The position numbers and the translations under genes were made by a program. The notes under the pieces are model-generated. The model worked only from the letters and a program-made list of their open reading frames with translations, ran no database searches and was not told the DNA's origin. Shown piece by piece: positions 15,500-24,416 of a DNA stretch of 25,051 nucleotides. Within the stretch, counting starts at the first letter, position 1. Each line of letters starts with the position of its first letter. This stretch comes from Pseudomonadota bacterium. Its GTDB lineage: Bacteria; Pseudomonadota; Gammaproteobacteria; Xanthomonadales; Xanthomonadaceae. The stretch is from NCBI GenBank assembly GCA_023388955.1, contig JAEWFH010000028.1:1-25051 (forward strand), in the 5' to 3' direction.

Positions 15500-16480
15500 T
15501 CAGTAGCGCAGCAGCGCCGAGCCCCAGGTGAAGCCGCCGCCGAAGGCCTCCAGCAGCACCAGCTGGCCCCGCTCCACGCGGCCCGAGCGCACCGCCTCGT
15601 CCAGCGCCAGCGGCACCGAGCCGGAGGAGGTGTTGCCGTGGCGGTCGACGGTGACGACCACGCGCTCCATCGGCATGGCCAGGCGCTTGGCGGTCGCCTC
15701 GATGATGCGCAGGTTGGCCTGGTGCGGGATCAGCCAATCGATCTGGCTGCGGTCCAGGTCGTTGGCGGCCAGCGTCTCCTCGACCACGGAGTCCAGCGCC
15801 TTGACCGCGTGCTTGAAGACCTCGTTGCCGGTCATCAGCACCTTGACGCCGGCATTGTCCTCTTCCGGCCGGAACCCGCTGGACACGCCGACCGGGTTGT
15901 ACAGCAGCTCCTTCTTGCCGCCGTCGGCGTGCAGGTGGGTGCTGAGCACGCCGGTCTCGGTATCGGCCTTCAGCACCACCGCGCCGGCGCCGTCGCCGAA
16001 CAGCACGCAGGTGGAGCGGTCGCTCCAGTCGAGCATGCGGGTGAGGGTCTCGGCGCCGATCACCAGCGCGGTCCTGGCCGCGCCGGAACGGATGAAGCTG
16101 TCCGCCACCGACAAGGCGTAGATGAAGCCCGAGCAGGCCGCGTTGACGTCGAACGCCGGACAGCCGTTGGCACCCAGCCGATGCTGCACCAGGCAGGCGG
16201 TGGACGGGAAGATGATGTCGGGAGTGGTCGTGCCGAGCACGATCAGGTCGAGTTCGGAGGCCTCGACGCCGGCCGCTTCCAGCGCGCGGGTGGCGGCATG
16301 GAAGGCCAGGTCGCCGGTGGTTTCGCCTTCGGCGGCGATGTGCCGCTGGCGGATCCCGGTCCGGGTGGCGATCCACTCGTCACTGGTGTCGACGAACTCC
16401 GCCAGGTCGGCGTTGGTCAGCACCTTTTCCGGCAGGTAGCTGCCGGTGCCCGCGATGCGGGAATACATACGCTCAGTCAT
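15500..16480 (-). CDS. fabH: 3-oxoacyl-ACP synthase III (KASIII)
   Basis: Initiates fatty acid synthesis by condensing acetyl-CoA (or another short acyl-CoA) with malonyl-ACP. It has 326 residues. The triad is Cys116 (NAACSGFIYAL), His253 (IPHQANLRII) and Asn283 (HGNTSSGS). GSYLPEKVLTN and FGDGAGAVVL are further landmarks. ATG 16480 is chosen because GGAG lies 5 nt upstream; two GTG codons just before it are too close to that site, and ATG 16468 is possible but less well placed. It follows rpmF after 164 bp, where many gammaproteobacteria carry plsX; no plsX is present here. Confidence 0.96.
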   Translation of the reverse strand: MTERMYSRIAGTGSYLPEKVLTNADLAEFVDTSDEWIATRTGIRQRHIAAEGETTGDLAFHAATRALEAAGVEASELDLIVLGTTTPDIIFPSTACLVQHRLGANGCPAFDVNAACSGFIYALSVADSFIRSGAARTALVIGAETLTRMLDWSDRSTCVLFGDGAGAVVLKADTETGVLSTHLHADGGKKELLYNPVGVSSGFRPEEDNAGVKVLMTGNEVFKHAVKALDSVVEETLAANDLDRSQIDWLIPHQANLRIIEATAKRLAMPMERVVVTVDRHGNTSSGSVPLALDEAVRSGRVERGQLVLLEAFGGGFTWGSALLRY

Positions 16481-16599
16481 CACCACTCCACAGCAACGGG
16501 CCGTAGCACGCCGTCAGGCGCCGGCCGGCAGGAACACCGCCCGCGCCGATGGCTTCACGGGACCGGAGTGGCCCGGCCCGCCATGGCGCGGCCGGACCA

Positions 16600-16624
16600 C
16601 GCCAGCCGTCGGTCACGGCTGGCG
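16600..16624 (-). terminator. Strong hairpin after rpmF
   Basis: A perfect 10-bp stem (CGCCAGCCGT with ACGGCTGGCG) with a 5-nt loop starts 20 nt after the rpmF stop. No U-tract follows, so Rho-independent termination would be inefficient. It may end or stabilise the yceD-rpmF message, letting ribosomal protein output differ from fabH output. Confidence 0.5.
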
Positions 16625-16644
16625 CGGCGATGCGAAGCCGAAGC

Positions 16645-16839
16645 TTACTCTTCGTCGAACACCGGTGCCTTGGTGTCCATCACCTTCTTGCCACGGTAGT
16701 AGCCGTCGGCGGTGACGTGGTGGCGCAGGTGGGTCTCGCCGGTGGTCGGGTCGGTCGACAGCTGCTTGGCGGAGAGCTTGTCGTGCGAACGGCGCATGCC
16801 GCGCTTGGACGGGGAGACTTTGGATTTCTGGACAGCCAT
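16645..16839 (-). CDS. rpmF: 50S ribosomal protein bL32
   Basis: Large-subunit ribosomal protein, 64 residues (E. coli 57). The N-terminus MAVQKSKVSPSKRGMRRSHD is diagnostic. It has no cysteines, so it is the zinc-free form. GGAG lies 8 nt before the ATG. It follows yceD by 48 bp, the conserved yceD-rpmF pair, with fabH downstream. Confidence 0.98.
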   Translation of the reverse strand: MAVQKSKVSPSKRGMRRSHDKLSAKQLSTDPTTGETHLRHHVTADGYYRGKKVMDTKAPVFDEE

Positions 16840-16887
16840 GGTCTTGCTCCAAGGAAAAACGTCGTGGGACGTAGGGGTCCGGGCCGG

Positions 16888-17433
16888 TCAGTCCGGCTTG
16901 CCGGGTGTCTTGTTCTTCAATGCCGCCAGGGCGGCAAACGGGTTCTCGCGCTCGGGCGCCGCTTCCGCCCCCGGGATGGGCCAGTCGCGCTCGACCGCCT
17001 CGCTGCCCGGCTTCACCGGGATCACCGGCACCGCGAGGATCAGCTCGTCCTCGACGATGTCCAGCGGCACCAGGACGCCGTCGGCGGGCACCTCCAGCGC
17101 CTCGTAGCCCTCCGGCAGCGCGGCCTCCTCGGCCTCGCTGCGCACCAGCCCAAGCCGCTGCGTGATCACCACCGGCAGCACGAAGCGCTCGAGGCTGCGC
17201 TGGCACTGCAGGGGCAAACCCGCCTCGACATGCAGCTCGGCGTACGGCACCTGCAGCTCGTCGCGGTCGAAGTCGAGCGTGAACGAAACCTCGCCCCCGG
17301 CATCGACCAGCGCATCGCGCAGGCGCGCCAGGCGCTCCAGCGGCACGCGGCCTTCAACGCCGCGGCGCGAGGCCACCATCCTCCACGCATCCACGGTTTC
17401 CGGAACGGGCACGTTGGGCACGCCAGCGGACAT
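16888..17433 (-). CDS. yceD: YceD family protein (DUF177), 23S rRNA accumulation factor
   Basis: Small protein associated with 23S rRNA accumulation and paired with rpmF across bacteria. It has 181 residues. The conserved LPLQCQRSLERFVLPV (single Cys) and the acidic block VPLDIVEDELILAVPVIP identify DUF177. The start MSAGVPNVPVP (ATG 17433) places the family-conserved PETVDAWRMVASRRGVEG just after it. There is no Shine-Dalgarno; a consensus promoter places the transcript start only about 4 nt upstream, so translation may be near-leaderless. In-frame sequence upstream to 17601 would cross that promoter and is rejected. It is the first gene of the 13-gene minus-strand run. Confidence 0.93.
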   Translation of the reverse strand: MSAGVPNVPVPETVDAWRMVASRRGVEGRVPLERLARLRDALVDAGGEVSFTLDFDRDELQVPYAELHVEAGLPLQCQRSLERFVLPVVITQRLGLVRSEAEEAALPEGYEALEVPADGVLVPLDIVEDELILAVPVIPVKPGSEAVERDWPIPGAEAAPERENPFAALAALKNKTPGKPD

Positions 17434-17443
17434 AAGCCGGGGA

Positions 17444-17472
17444 ATGCTAGGGATCGCGGGCCCCGCTGTCAA
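17444..17472 (-). promoter_or_regulatory. Sigma-70 promoter of yceD-rpmF-fab run
   Basis: Minus-strand TTGACA (17467-17472) is a perfect -35. After exactly 17 bp comes TAGCAT (17444-17449), 4 of 6 to the -10. The expected start is near 17437, only 4 nt before the yceD ATG. It is the best sigma-70-like match I see in the window. Confidence 0.75.
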
Positions 17473-17555
17473 TCCGCAGCCACCGCGCAGGACGACGGTT
17501 TGCCCCGCGCCTGCTTGCCGTTCAGACTGGCTGCACACCCGTTCCTGCAGTCGCC

Positions 17556-17924
17556 GTGGACTTTTCCGTATTGCTGATCCCGGTCGCCGCTGGCGCCGCA
17601 CTGCTGGCGTGGCTGCTGCTGGGCCGCCACCGGCGCACCCGCCACCAGCGCGAAATGCGCCAGCTTCTCGACGCCGCCGACGCCCTCGAAGCCCGGCTGC
17701 GCACGGCCCGCTCGGAGATCACCGCGGTGGCCGGCGACCGCAACGGCGACCCGGTGCAGGACGCGATGCGCGAAATGCTGCGGCAGCGCCTGTGGCTGCG
17801 CGAGCACGGCGGCGATGCCAGCATCGGCGAGCTGCGCCAGGTCCGGGGCTCCATCGAGGACGCCCGCCGCCGCATCGACCACCAGTTGACGCGGGTCCGC
17901 GAAGCCCGGGTAAGCGCCGCGTGA
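17556..17924 (+). CDS. Hypothetical membrane-anchored coiled-coil protein
   Basis: Not recognised. It has 122 residues. An N-terminal hydrophobic segment (about 4-22) is followed by RHRR, so the rest probably faces the cytoplasm. The remainder is Arg/Glu/Ala-rich and helical, with likely coiled-coil stretches near 33-56 and 90-118. The start is GTG 17556, without a clear ribosome site. It is likely real because its stop overlaps the yceF start by four bases (GTGA) and the frame carries a coherent membrane segment plus heptad-like helix. It is divergent from yceD (122-bp gap). Function unknown. Confidence 0.68.
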   Translation: MDFSVLLIPVAAGAALLAWLLLGRHRRTRHQREMRQLLDAADALEARLRTARSEITAVAGDRNGDPVQDAMREMLRQRLWLREHGGDASIGELRQVRGSIEDARRRIDHQLTRVREARVSAA

Positions 17925-18505
17925 GCCCGCTGCGCCTGGTCCTGGCCTCCACGTCCCGGTACCGGCGGGAATTGCTGGCCCGCCTGGGCCTGCCGTTCGA
18001 TGCGCTCGCGCCCGGCGTGGACGAGGCGGCCCTGGCCGGCGAGGCGCCCATCCGCCTCGCCGCGCGCCTTGCCTCCGCCAAGGCCGCCGCGGTCGCCCGC
18101 GGACAGCCGGAAGGAGGCTGGGTGCTGGGCTCCGACCAGGTCGCCGAGCTCGACGGACGGCCACTGGGCAAGCCCGGCCACCGCGCGGCGGCGATCGACC
18201 AGCTGCGGTCGATGTCCGGCCAGCGCGTGCGCTTCCATACTGCGGTCAGCCTCCAGGCCAGCGACGGGACGCGGTTGCAGGCCCTGGACACCACCACGGT
18301 GGTCCTGCGCTGCCTGCAGGATGACGAGATCGGGCGTTACCTAGACGCGGAACAACCCTGGGACTGCGCCGGCAGCTTCAAGGTCGAGGGCCTGGGGATC
18401 AGCCTGTTCGAGTCGGTGGAAAGCCGGGACCCGACCGCGCTGGTCGGGCTGCCGTTGATCGCCACCGCGGCGCTGTTGCGCCAGGCCGGGTTCCAGGTCC
18501 CCTGA
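17921..18505 (+). CDS. yceF: Maf-family nucleotide pyrophosphatase, YceF type
   Basis: House-cleaning pyrophosphatase of the Maf family, 194 residues. Landmarks are LASTSRYRRELLARLGLPFD (9-28), VDEAAL (33-38), catalytic Asp72 in GSDQV (70-74), GKPG (83-86) and the C-terminal LVGLPL (174-179). SDQV, rather than the ADT-type motif of the YhdE branch, points to YceF, which hydrolyses 7-methyl-GTP in E. coli. The start is GTG 17921, fixed by the 4-base overlap with the upstream gene and by the family N-terminus; the longer open frame upstream is a shadow of yceD. It converges on the glycosyltransferase with 7 bp between them. Confidence 0.92.
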   Translation: MSPLRLVLASTSRYRRELLARLGLPFDALAPGVDEAALAGEAPIRLAARLASAKAAAVARGQPEGGWVLGSDQVAELDGRPLGKPGHRAAAIDQLRSMSGQRVRFHTAVSLQASDGTRLQALDTTTVVLRCLQDDEIGRYLDAEQPWDCAGSFKVEGLGISLFESVESRDPTALVGLPLIATAALLRQAGFQVP

Positions 18506-18512
18506 ACGCCCT

Positions 18513-20420
18513 TCAGCGCAGCTCGACAGGCTGTTCCGGGCTGTCCTCCACGCTGCCATCGGCGCCATGCAGGCGCAGCCCCAGCCAGTGGCGCCCCGGC
18601 TCCACGCCCGGCGCCAGCACGACTTCGGCGCGGAAGCCGACATCGGGGTGGTTCGGGTCACCGCTGATGCGCCAGTACGAGGCCACGTGCGGTGCAGGCA
18701 AGCCGTACTCCGCCTCGCCCACCGGCACCCCGTCCAGCAGCACTTCGACCCGCTCCAGACCGACCCCGTCCTTGAACGCCCAGCCCTCGACGGCGAACCG
18801 GCGGCCCACCCCGTCGCGCGGCTCCGGGGCGTCGATCCAGGACATCGCCGGCGCCACGCATTCCGCGTCGACGGGTGCCGGCTGCTGCAGGTGGAACAGC
18901 AGGAAGCGCTGGCTGCCATGGTCGACGTTGAGCACCTTCGGCGGCGGCAGCGGACCGACCATCGAGCACATGTGCCGGTAGCGCGCCAGCAGGTCCTTGT
19001 ACGGCACGTCGCTGGAGGCCTCCACCAGCAGCACCGGCCCCTGGCCCTGTCCCGGGCGGTCCGGCGCCTCCAGGCCCCACAACCGCAGTTGCGGTGCGCG
19101 GCCGTGCTTGTGGTTGAGCGGGTGGTCGAGCACCGGGATCGAGGCATCGCCAAGCGCGAAGCCCAGTTCCGCTCCCACCTTGAAGCTCCCGGCAACCAGC
19201 CGCGTGTCCTCGGGCAACTGCGCCAGCTCGCGGCGGACCCCTTCGGCCAGTTCATCCCAGCCTGCGAAGTTGGAGGGGTACCACTTCTCCGCCGCCGAGC
19301 GCGCCCGCACGTCCGGGATCGACACCGCGACGTAGTAGGACAGCACCGCGACCAGCCCGGCGGCCGCCACCGTCCAGGTCGCCACCCGCAGCCAGCGCGG
19401 CCAGCCCCCCAACAGGGCCGGCGCCAGCGGCAGCAGGGCCAGGTAGCCCGGGAAAGGCCAGTGGAAGCTGACCCGTTCGGTATCGGCGAAGAAGCCCAGC
19501 AGGAAGAAGCCGGCCACCACCAGCAACCCCAGCAGGGCGAGGTAACGCGCCGCCGGCAGCGCGCTGCGCCGCGCCCGCCAGCCTGCCAGCAGCAAGCCGG
19601 CGAACAGCAGCGGGGTCACCATCAGCGCCTGCACCAGCACGAACCACAGCCCTTCCAGGTGGAACGCCCACGGATGGCGGTCGACCAGCTGGAAACGCAG
19701 GCCGGCGTCGGCGTTGTCCAGGTTCCACCACACCAGCGGCGTCCACGCCGCCGCGCCGATCGCAATGGCGGTAAGCACGCGCACGTCGCGCAGCGCACGG
19801 CGCCCGTCGGCGAGCAGCAACAGCGCGATGAAGCCAACGCCAATCACCGCGATGAAGCGGTAGTGGCTCAGCGCGCCGATCACCAGCCCGAGTGCCAGCT
19901 CCAGCGCCGCCGCGGCATCGATCCGGCGCAGCAGCTTCGCACCCGCGTCCATGCACAGCAGGGTCGCCAGCGCCATCGCCGCATCCGGCAGCGCCATCAG
20001 CCCGAGGGTGCCCGCCAGTGGCAGCAGCAACGCCAGGCTGCCGGCCTGCCAGCCGTGGGCGGCGCCGAATTCACGCGCGGTGATGCGCACCACCAGCCAT
20101 GGCACCGCCGCGCCCATCAGCAGGAACGGCAGCCGCAGCCCGAACTCGTTGTTGCCGGCCAGCGCCACGCCCAGCCGCGCCAGCCAGGCGGTCAGGCCTG
20201 GCAGGTCGGAATAGGCCGGCGCCAGGCGCTGACCCTCGAGCCAGTAGAAGGCTTCGTCGACGAATACCGGCAGCCGCACCGCGACCAGGACCTTGAGCGC
20301 CATGACCACCACGAACAGGGCCAGGAACGTGCGGCGGGCCCGGTCCGCACCGGCATCGGGCAGTGGCCCGGTGCCATCTGTGCGCGGATCGGCGGAAACG
20401 GGTCGCGCGGCTTGCGGCAT
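18513..20420 (-). CDS. GT39-family (PMT_2/ArnT-like) membrane glycosyltransferase with extra C-terminal domain
   Basis: Polytopic inner-membrane protein, 635 residues, of the family that moves sugars from polyprenyl-phosphate donors to lipid or protein acceptors. The first transmembrane helix (about 30-48) is followed by the periplasmic acidic motif VDEAFYW, with Asp55-Glu56 where the family's catalytic acid lies. About ten more membrane segments run to about 366. A soluble part follows: about 375-520 resembles the region that trails PMT_2 domains, and about 524-635 looks like a beta-sandwich (VEGWAFKDGVGLERVEVLLDG, YGLPAPHV). ATG 20420 has GAGG 10 nt upstream; in-frame sequence above it overlaps moxR. 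Donor and acceptor cannot be named. Confidence 0.85.
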   Translation of the reverse strand: MPQAARPVSADPRTDGTGPLPDAGADRARRTFLALFVVVMALKVLVAVRLPVFVDEAFYWLEGQRLAPAYSDLPGLTAWLARLGVALAGNNEFGLRLPFLLMGAAVPWLVVRITAREFGAAHGWQAGSLALLLPLAGTLGLMALPDAAMALATLLCMDAGAKLLRRIDAAAALELALGLVIGALSHYRFIAVIGVGFIALLLLADGRRALRDVRVLTAIAIGAAAWTPLVWWNLDNADAGLRFQLVDRHPWAFHLEGLWFVLVQALMVTPLLFAGLLLAGWRARRSALPAARYLALLGLLVVAGFFLLGFFADTERVSFHWPFPGYLALLPLAPALLGGWPRWLRVATWTVAAAGLVAVLSYYVAVSIPDVRARSAAEKWYPSNFAGWDELAEGVRRELAQLPEDTRLVAGSFKVGAELGFALGDASIPVLDHPLNHKHGRAPQLRLWGLEAPDRPGQGQGPVLLVEASSDVPYKDLLARYRHMCSMVGPLPPPKVLNVDHGSQRFLLFHLQQPAPVDAECVAPAMSWIDAPEPRDGVGRRFAVEGWAFKDGVGLERVEVLLDGVPVGEAEYGLPAPHVASYWRISGDPNHPDVGFRAEVVLAPGVEPGRHWLGLRLHGADGSVEDSPEQPVELR

Positions 20421-20482
20421 GCGTGGATAACCTCGGTACACTCGTTGATTGCCCTGGGGCGGCGACGGCACAGGAGACCATG
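20421..20482. promoter_or_regulatory. Divergent control region between glycosyltransferase and moxR
   Basis: The 62-bp gap must hold both start regions unless promoters lie inside the genes. On the plus strand TACACT (20437-20442) could be a moxR -10, with TTGCGG (20412-20417) at a long 19-bp spacing. No convincing promoter was seen for the minus-strand gene. AGGAG at 20472-20476 is the moxR ribosome site. Confidence 0.35.
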
Positions 20483-21463
<981 letters not shown>

Positions 21464-21466
21464 GCC

Positions 21467-22426
21467 GTGGGGCTGAAGGCGCGCGCGGGGGCACGGCTGC
21501 GTTCACTGGTGCGTCCGCGTGCCCCCGAGGCCCTGCCGGTGCACTTCCACCGCCGCCGGGTGTATGTGCTGCCGACCCGCTTCGGCCTGTTCTACGGCGT
21601 ATTGCTGGCCGCGATGCTGCTGGGGGCACTGAACTACAACAACAATCCGGCGCTGCTGCTGGGCCTGCTGCTGGCCGGCGGCGGGCTGGCGAGCCTGGTC
21701 GCCGCCCAGCTGCAGCTGACCGGATTGCAGGTCGCGGCCGTGGACGCCGAACCCGTACCGGCAGGCAGCGACCTGCAGTTGCGCGTGCATGCCCGTGCCG
21801 GCGACGGCCGCGAACGGCGGGGCCTGCGGATCGCCGCCGACGGTGATCCGGGCCGCTCCGCGCTGCTCAGCCTGGACCAGGGCGAGGGCGAGGCCCGGCT
21901 GTCGCTGCCGACCCGGCGCCGCGGCTGGCATCCGGTGCCGCGCCTGCAGGTCTCGACCACCCGGCCGCTGGGCCTGGCGCGCGCCTGGGGACTGGCCTGG
22001 CCGCCGGAGCCACTCCTGGTCTACCCGCGCCCCGAAGCGGACGGTCCGCCCCTGCCTGGCGGCTCCGGTGACCGCGCGCAACAACGCCTGCATGCAAGCG
22101 GCGATGATGTCCACCACCTTCGCAACTACCGTCCGGGCGACTCGCGGCGGACAATCGCCTGGAAGCCCTCGGCACGCCGCGACACCCTGCTGGTACGCGA
22201 GTACGAGCAGCCGATGGGCGCCGACGTCGTGCTGGACTGGAGTGCCACCGGCCTGCTGGACCAGGAGGCCCGCATCGCCCGCATGGCGCGCTGGGTCGAC
22301 GAGGCCGAGCGCGATGGCCGCCGCTACCGGCTGCTGCTTCCCGGGCAGCTTCCCCTCGGCCCCGACCGTGGCGCGCTGCACCGCCACGCCTGCCTGCGCG
22401 CCCTGGCGCTGATGCCCGATGGCTGA
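21467..22426 (+). CDS. DUF58 domain membrane protein
   Basis: Likely partner of the MoxR ATPase, 319 residues. Two membrane segments (about 40-57 and 61-80) are separated by NYNNN, followed by a beta-rich part. The DUF58 signature spans 217-246: HLRNYRPGDSRRTIAWKPSA then LLVREYE. A VWA-like fold follows (VVLDWSATGL), without a full metal-ion adhesion motif. The start is GTG 21467, three bases after the moxR stop. Its 3' end overlaps tgpA by 8 bp. Biochemical role unknown; in Pseudomonas the homologue sits beside tgpA in the same order. Confidence 0.91.
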   Translation: MGLKARAGARLRSLVRPRAPEALPVHFHRRRVYVLPTRFGLFYGVLLAAMLLGALNYNNNPALLLGLLLAGGGLASLVAAQLQLTGLQVAAVDAEPVPAGSDLQLRVHARAGDGRERRGLRIAADGDPGRSALLSLDQGEGEARLSLPTRRRGWHPVPRLQVSTTRPLGLARAWGLAWPPEPLLVYPRPEADGPPLPGGSGDRAQQRLHASGDDVHHLRNYRPGDSRRTIAWKPSARRDTLLVREYEQPMGADVVLDWSATGLLDQEARIARMARWVDEAERDGRRYRLLLPGQLPLGPDRGALHRHACLRALALMPDG

Positions 22427-24416
22427 GCCCGCCGAGCGCCTGCAGCTGGACCCTTCCAGCCGGGCCTGGACCCTGGCCGCCGCCTGGGCCTGCCTGTTGC
22501 CGCTGCTGTTGCAATTGCCGGGCCTGCTCGGGGCCCTGGTCGGCGCGGTGGCGGCCGGCGTCGGCGTGGTGTCCTGGCGCCGGACCATCCCCGGCGCGGC
22601 GCGGCTGCTACTGGCGCTGGCGATGCTCGCGGTGGTGCTGGCGATGTCGGATTTCCACATCGGCCGCGATACCGGCACCGCGGTGCTGGCGGCGATGCTG
22701 GCGATCAAGCCATCCGAGACCTTCCGCCTGCGCGATGCCCGCAGCCTGCTGGGCTTCGCCCTGTTCGCCCCCTTCGGCACCTTCCTGCTCGACCAGGGGC
22801 CGGTGAGCCTGTTGTTGGGCCTGGCCGGCGTGGTGCTGGTCCTGGTGGCGCTGCAGCGGCTGGCCGAGCTGGAGTCGGGCGAGCCGGCGGCCGGCGGCGC
22901 GGTGCCGCGCCTGCGCCGGGTCGGCAAGCTGCTGGCGCTGGGCCTGCCGCTCGCCCTGGCGGCGTTCTGGCTGTTCCCGCGCCTGCCCTCGCCGCTGTGG
23001 GGCGTGCCGGAGCGCGCGATGGCGACGACCGGCCTTTCCGACGAGATGTCGCCGGGCGAATGGCTGGACCTGCTGGTGGACGACACCCCCGCGCTGCGGG
23101 TCCGGTTCCAGGGTGCCGAGCCGGCGCCTTCGCAGATGTACTGGCGCGGCCCGGTGATGTGGCATTTCGACGGGCGCACCTGGAGCCGGTCCGACTGGCT
23201 CGGACGCGCGGCACCGGCGCCGGTCGAGCATGCCGGCCCGCGCTGGGACTACCAGGTCGAGGTGGAGCCGACCGAACGGCGCCAGCTGGTCGCGCTGGAC
23301 CTGCCGATCTCCGCGCCGGATGGCGTGCACATGGGACGCGACCTGGAGCTGTTCACCCGACGCCCGCTGAGCGCGCTGACGCGCTGGACGATGAGCTCCG
23401 CGCCGCCGGCGCGCTTCGATGCCGCGCTCCCCCCGCAATTGCGCCGCCTCGCGCTGGCCCTGCCCGGGGATTTCAACCCGCGCACCATCGACCTCGCCCG
23501 GCAGTGGCGCAGCGAAGCGGGCGACGGCGGCGACGAGGCCATCGTCCAGCGGGCGCTGGACTGGATCACCACGGATTTCGCCTACACCCTCAGCACGCCG
23601 CTGGCGGGACGGCACAGCGTCGACGAGTTCCTGTTCGACCAGCAGGAAGGCTTCTGCGAGCACTTCAGCAGTGCCTTCGTGGTGCTGATGCGGGCGTCCG
23701 GGATCCCGGCGCGGGTGGTCACCGGGTATGTCGGCGGCTATCGCAACCCGTATGGGGACTATTGGCTGGTGCGCCGTTCCGACGCCCACGCCTGGGCCGA
23801 GGTGTGGCTGGAGGGCGAAGGCTGGCGGCGGGTGGACCCCACAGCGGCGGTGGCGCCGGAACGGATCTACGACACCCTCGCCGACCGCCGGTCCGGTACC
23901 GGCGTGCTCGGCGGGGCGCTGGGCGGGGCGGCCGGCCTGTTCGACATCGGCGACTGGCTGCGGATGGGCTGGAACGACCTCCTGCTGGGCTTCGACGCCG
24001 AACGCCAGGCCGCCCTGCTGCGGCCGCTGGGCATCGAGCGGCTCGATCCGCTGCGGCTGGCACTGTCATTCGCCCTGGTCGCGCTGCTGGCGCTGCTGTG
24101 GATGGTCTGGCTCAGTCGCCGCGGCGAGCGCCAGCCCGACCCGGTGCTGCGCGCCTGGCACCGACTGGACGCGCGCTACCGTCGCCTGGGCCTGGGCCGC
24201 AACGCATCCGAACCGGCCCAGCAGTGGGCCCTGCGCGTCGACGCGGCGCTGGGCGGCGACCCGGGCCTGCGGGAACTCAGCCGGCGTTTCAGTGATTCGC
24301 GCTACGCTCCGGCACACACCCGGCAAGCGGCGGGCGCCCGGCACCTCGCCCGCGACCTGCGCCGCCACCGCCCGCCCCGACGGCGGCGCGGCCCCGACAC
24401 CGGAGAGCCGACATGA
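22419..24416 (+). CDS. tgpA: Membrane transglutaminase-like protein TgpA
   Basis: Inner-membrane protein with a periplasmic transglutaminase-like domain, 665 residues, similar to P. aeruginosa TgpA, reported as essential. The N-terminal part holds about six or seven membrane segments (18-188). The periplasmic domain carries a complete triad: Cys413 (EGFCEHFSSAF), His457 (SDAHAWAEVW) and Asp473 (RVDPTAAV). A last membrane helix (about 545-565) leads to a cytoplasmic Arg-rich tail. The start overlaps the DUF58 stop by 8 bp and its stop overlaps slp (ATGA). Crosslinking versus hydrolysis, and the substrate, cannot be told from sequence; a link to peptidoglycan or envelope is inferred from the family. 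Confidence 0.93.
   Translation: MAEPAERLQLDPSSRAWTLAAAWACLLPLLLQLPGLLGALVGAVAAGVGVVSWRRTIPGAARLLLALAMLAVVLAMSDFHIGRDTGTAVLAAMLAIKPSETFRLRDARSLLGFALFAPFGTFLLDQGPVSLLLGLAGVVLVLVALQRLAELESGEPAAGGAVPRLRRVGKLLALGLPLALAAFWLFPRLPSPLWGVPERAMATTGLSDEMSPGEWLDLLVDDTPALRVRFQGAEPAPSQMYWRGPVMWHFDGRTWSRSDWLGRAAPAPVEHAGPRWDYQVEVEPTERRQLVALDLPISAPDGVHMGRDLELFTRRPLSALTRWTMSSAPPARFDAALPPQLRRLALALPGDFNPRTIDLARQWRSEAGDGGDEAIVQRALDWITTDFAYTLSTPLAGRHSVDEFLFDQQEGFCEHFSSAFVVLMRASGIPARVVTGYVGGYRNPYGDYWLVRRSDAHAWAEVWLEGEGWRRVDPTAAVAPERIYDTLADRRSGTGVLGGALGGAAGLFDIGDWLRMGWNDLLLGFDAERQAALLRPLGIERLDPLRLALSFALVALLALLWMVWLSRRGERQPDPVLRAWHRLDARYRRLGLGRNASEPAQQWALRVDAALGGDPGLRELSRRFSDSRYAPAHTRQAAGARHLARDLRRHRPPRRRRGPDTGEPT

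Noticed and set aside
16578..16592. Palindrome CGCCATGGCG in the rpmF-fabH gap as an operator
   Set aside because: Short GC-rich palindrome without symmetry extending beyond 10 bp; likely chance.
13970..16699. 909-residue plus-strand open frame antisense to fabG-fabD-fabH
   Set aside because: Arises from high GC content opposite three well-supported genes; composition is His/Arg/Gly/Ala-rich with no domain.
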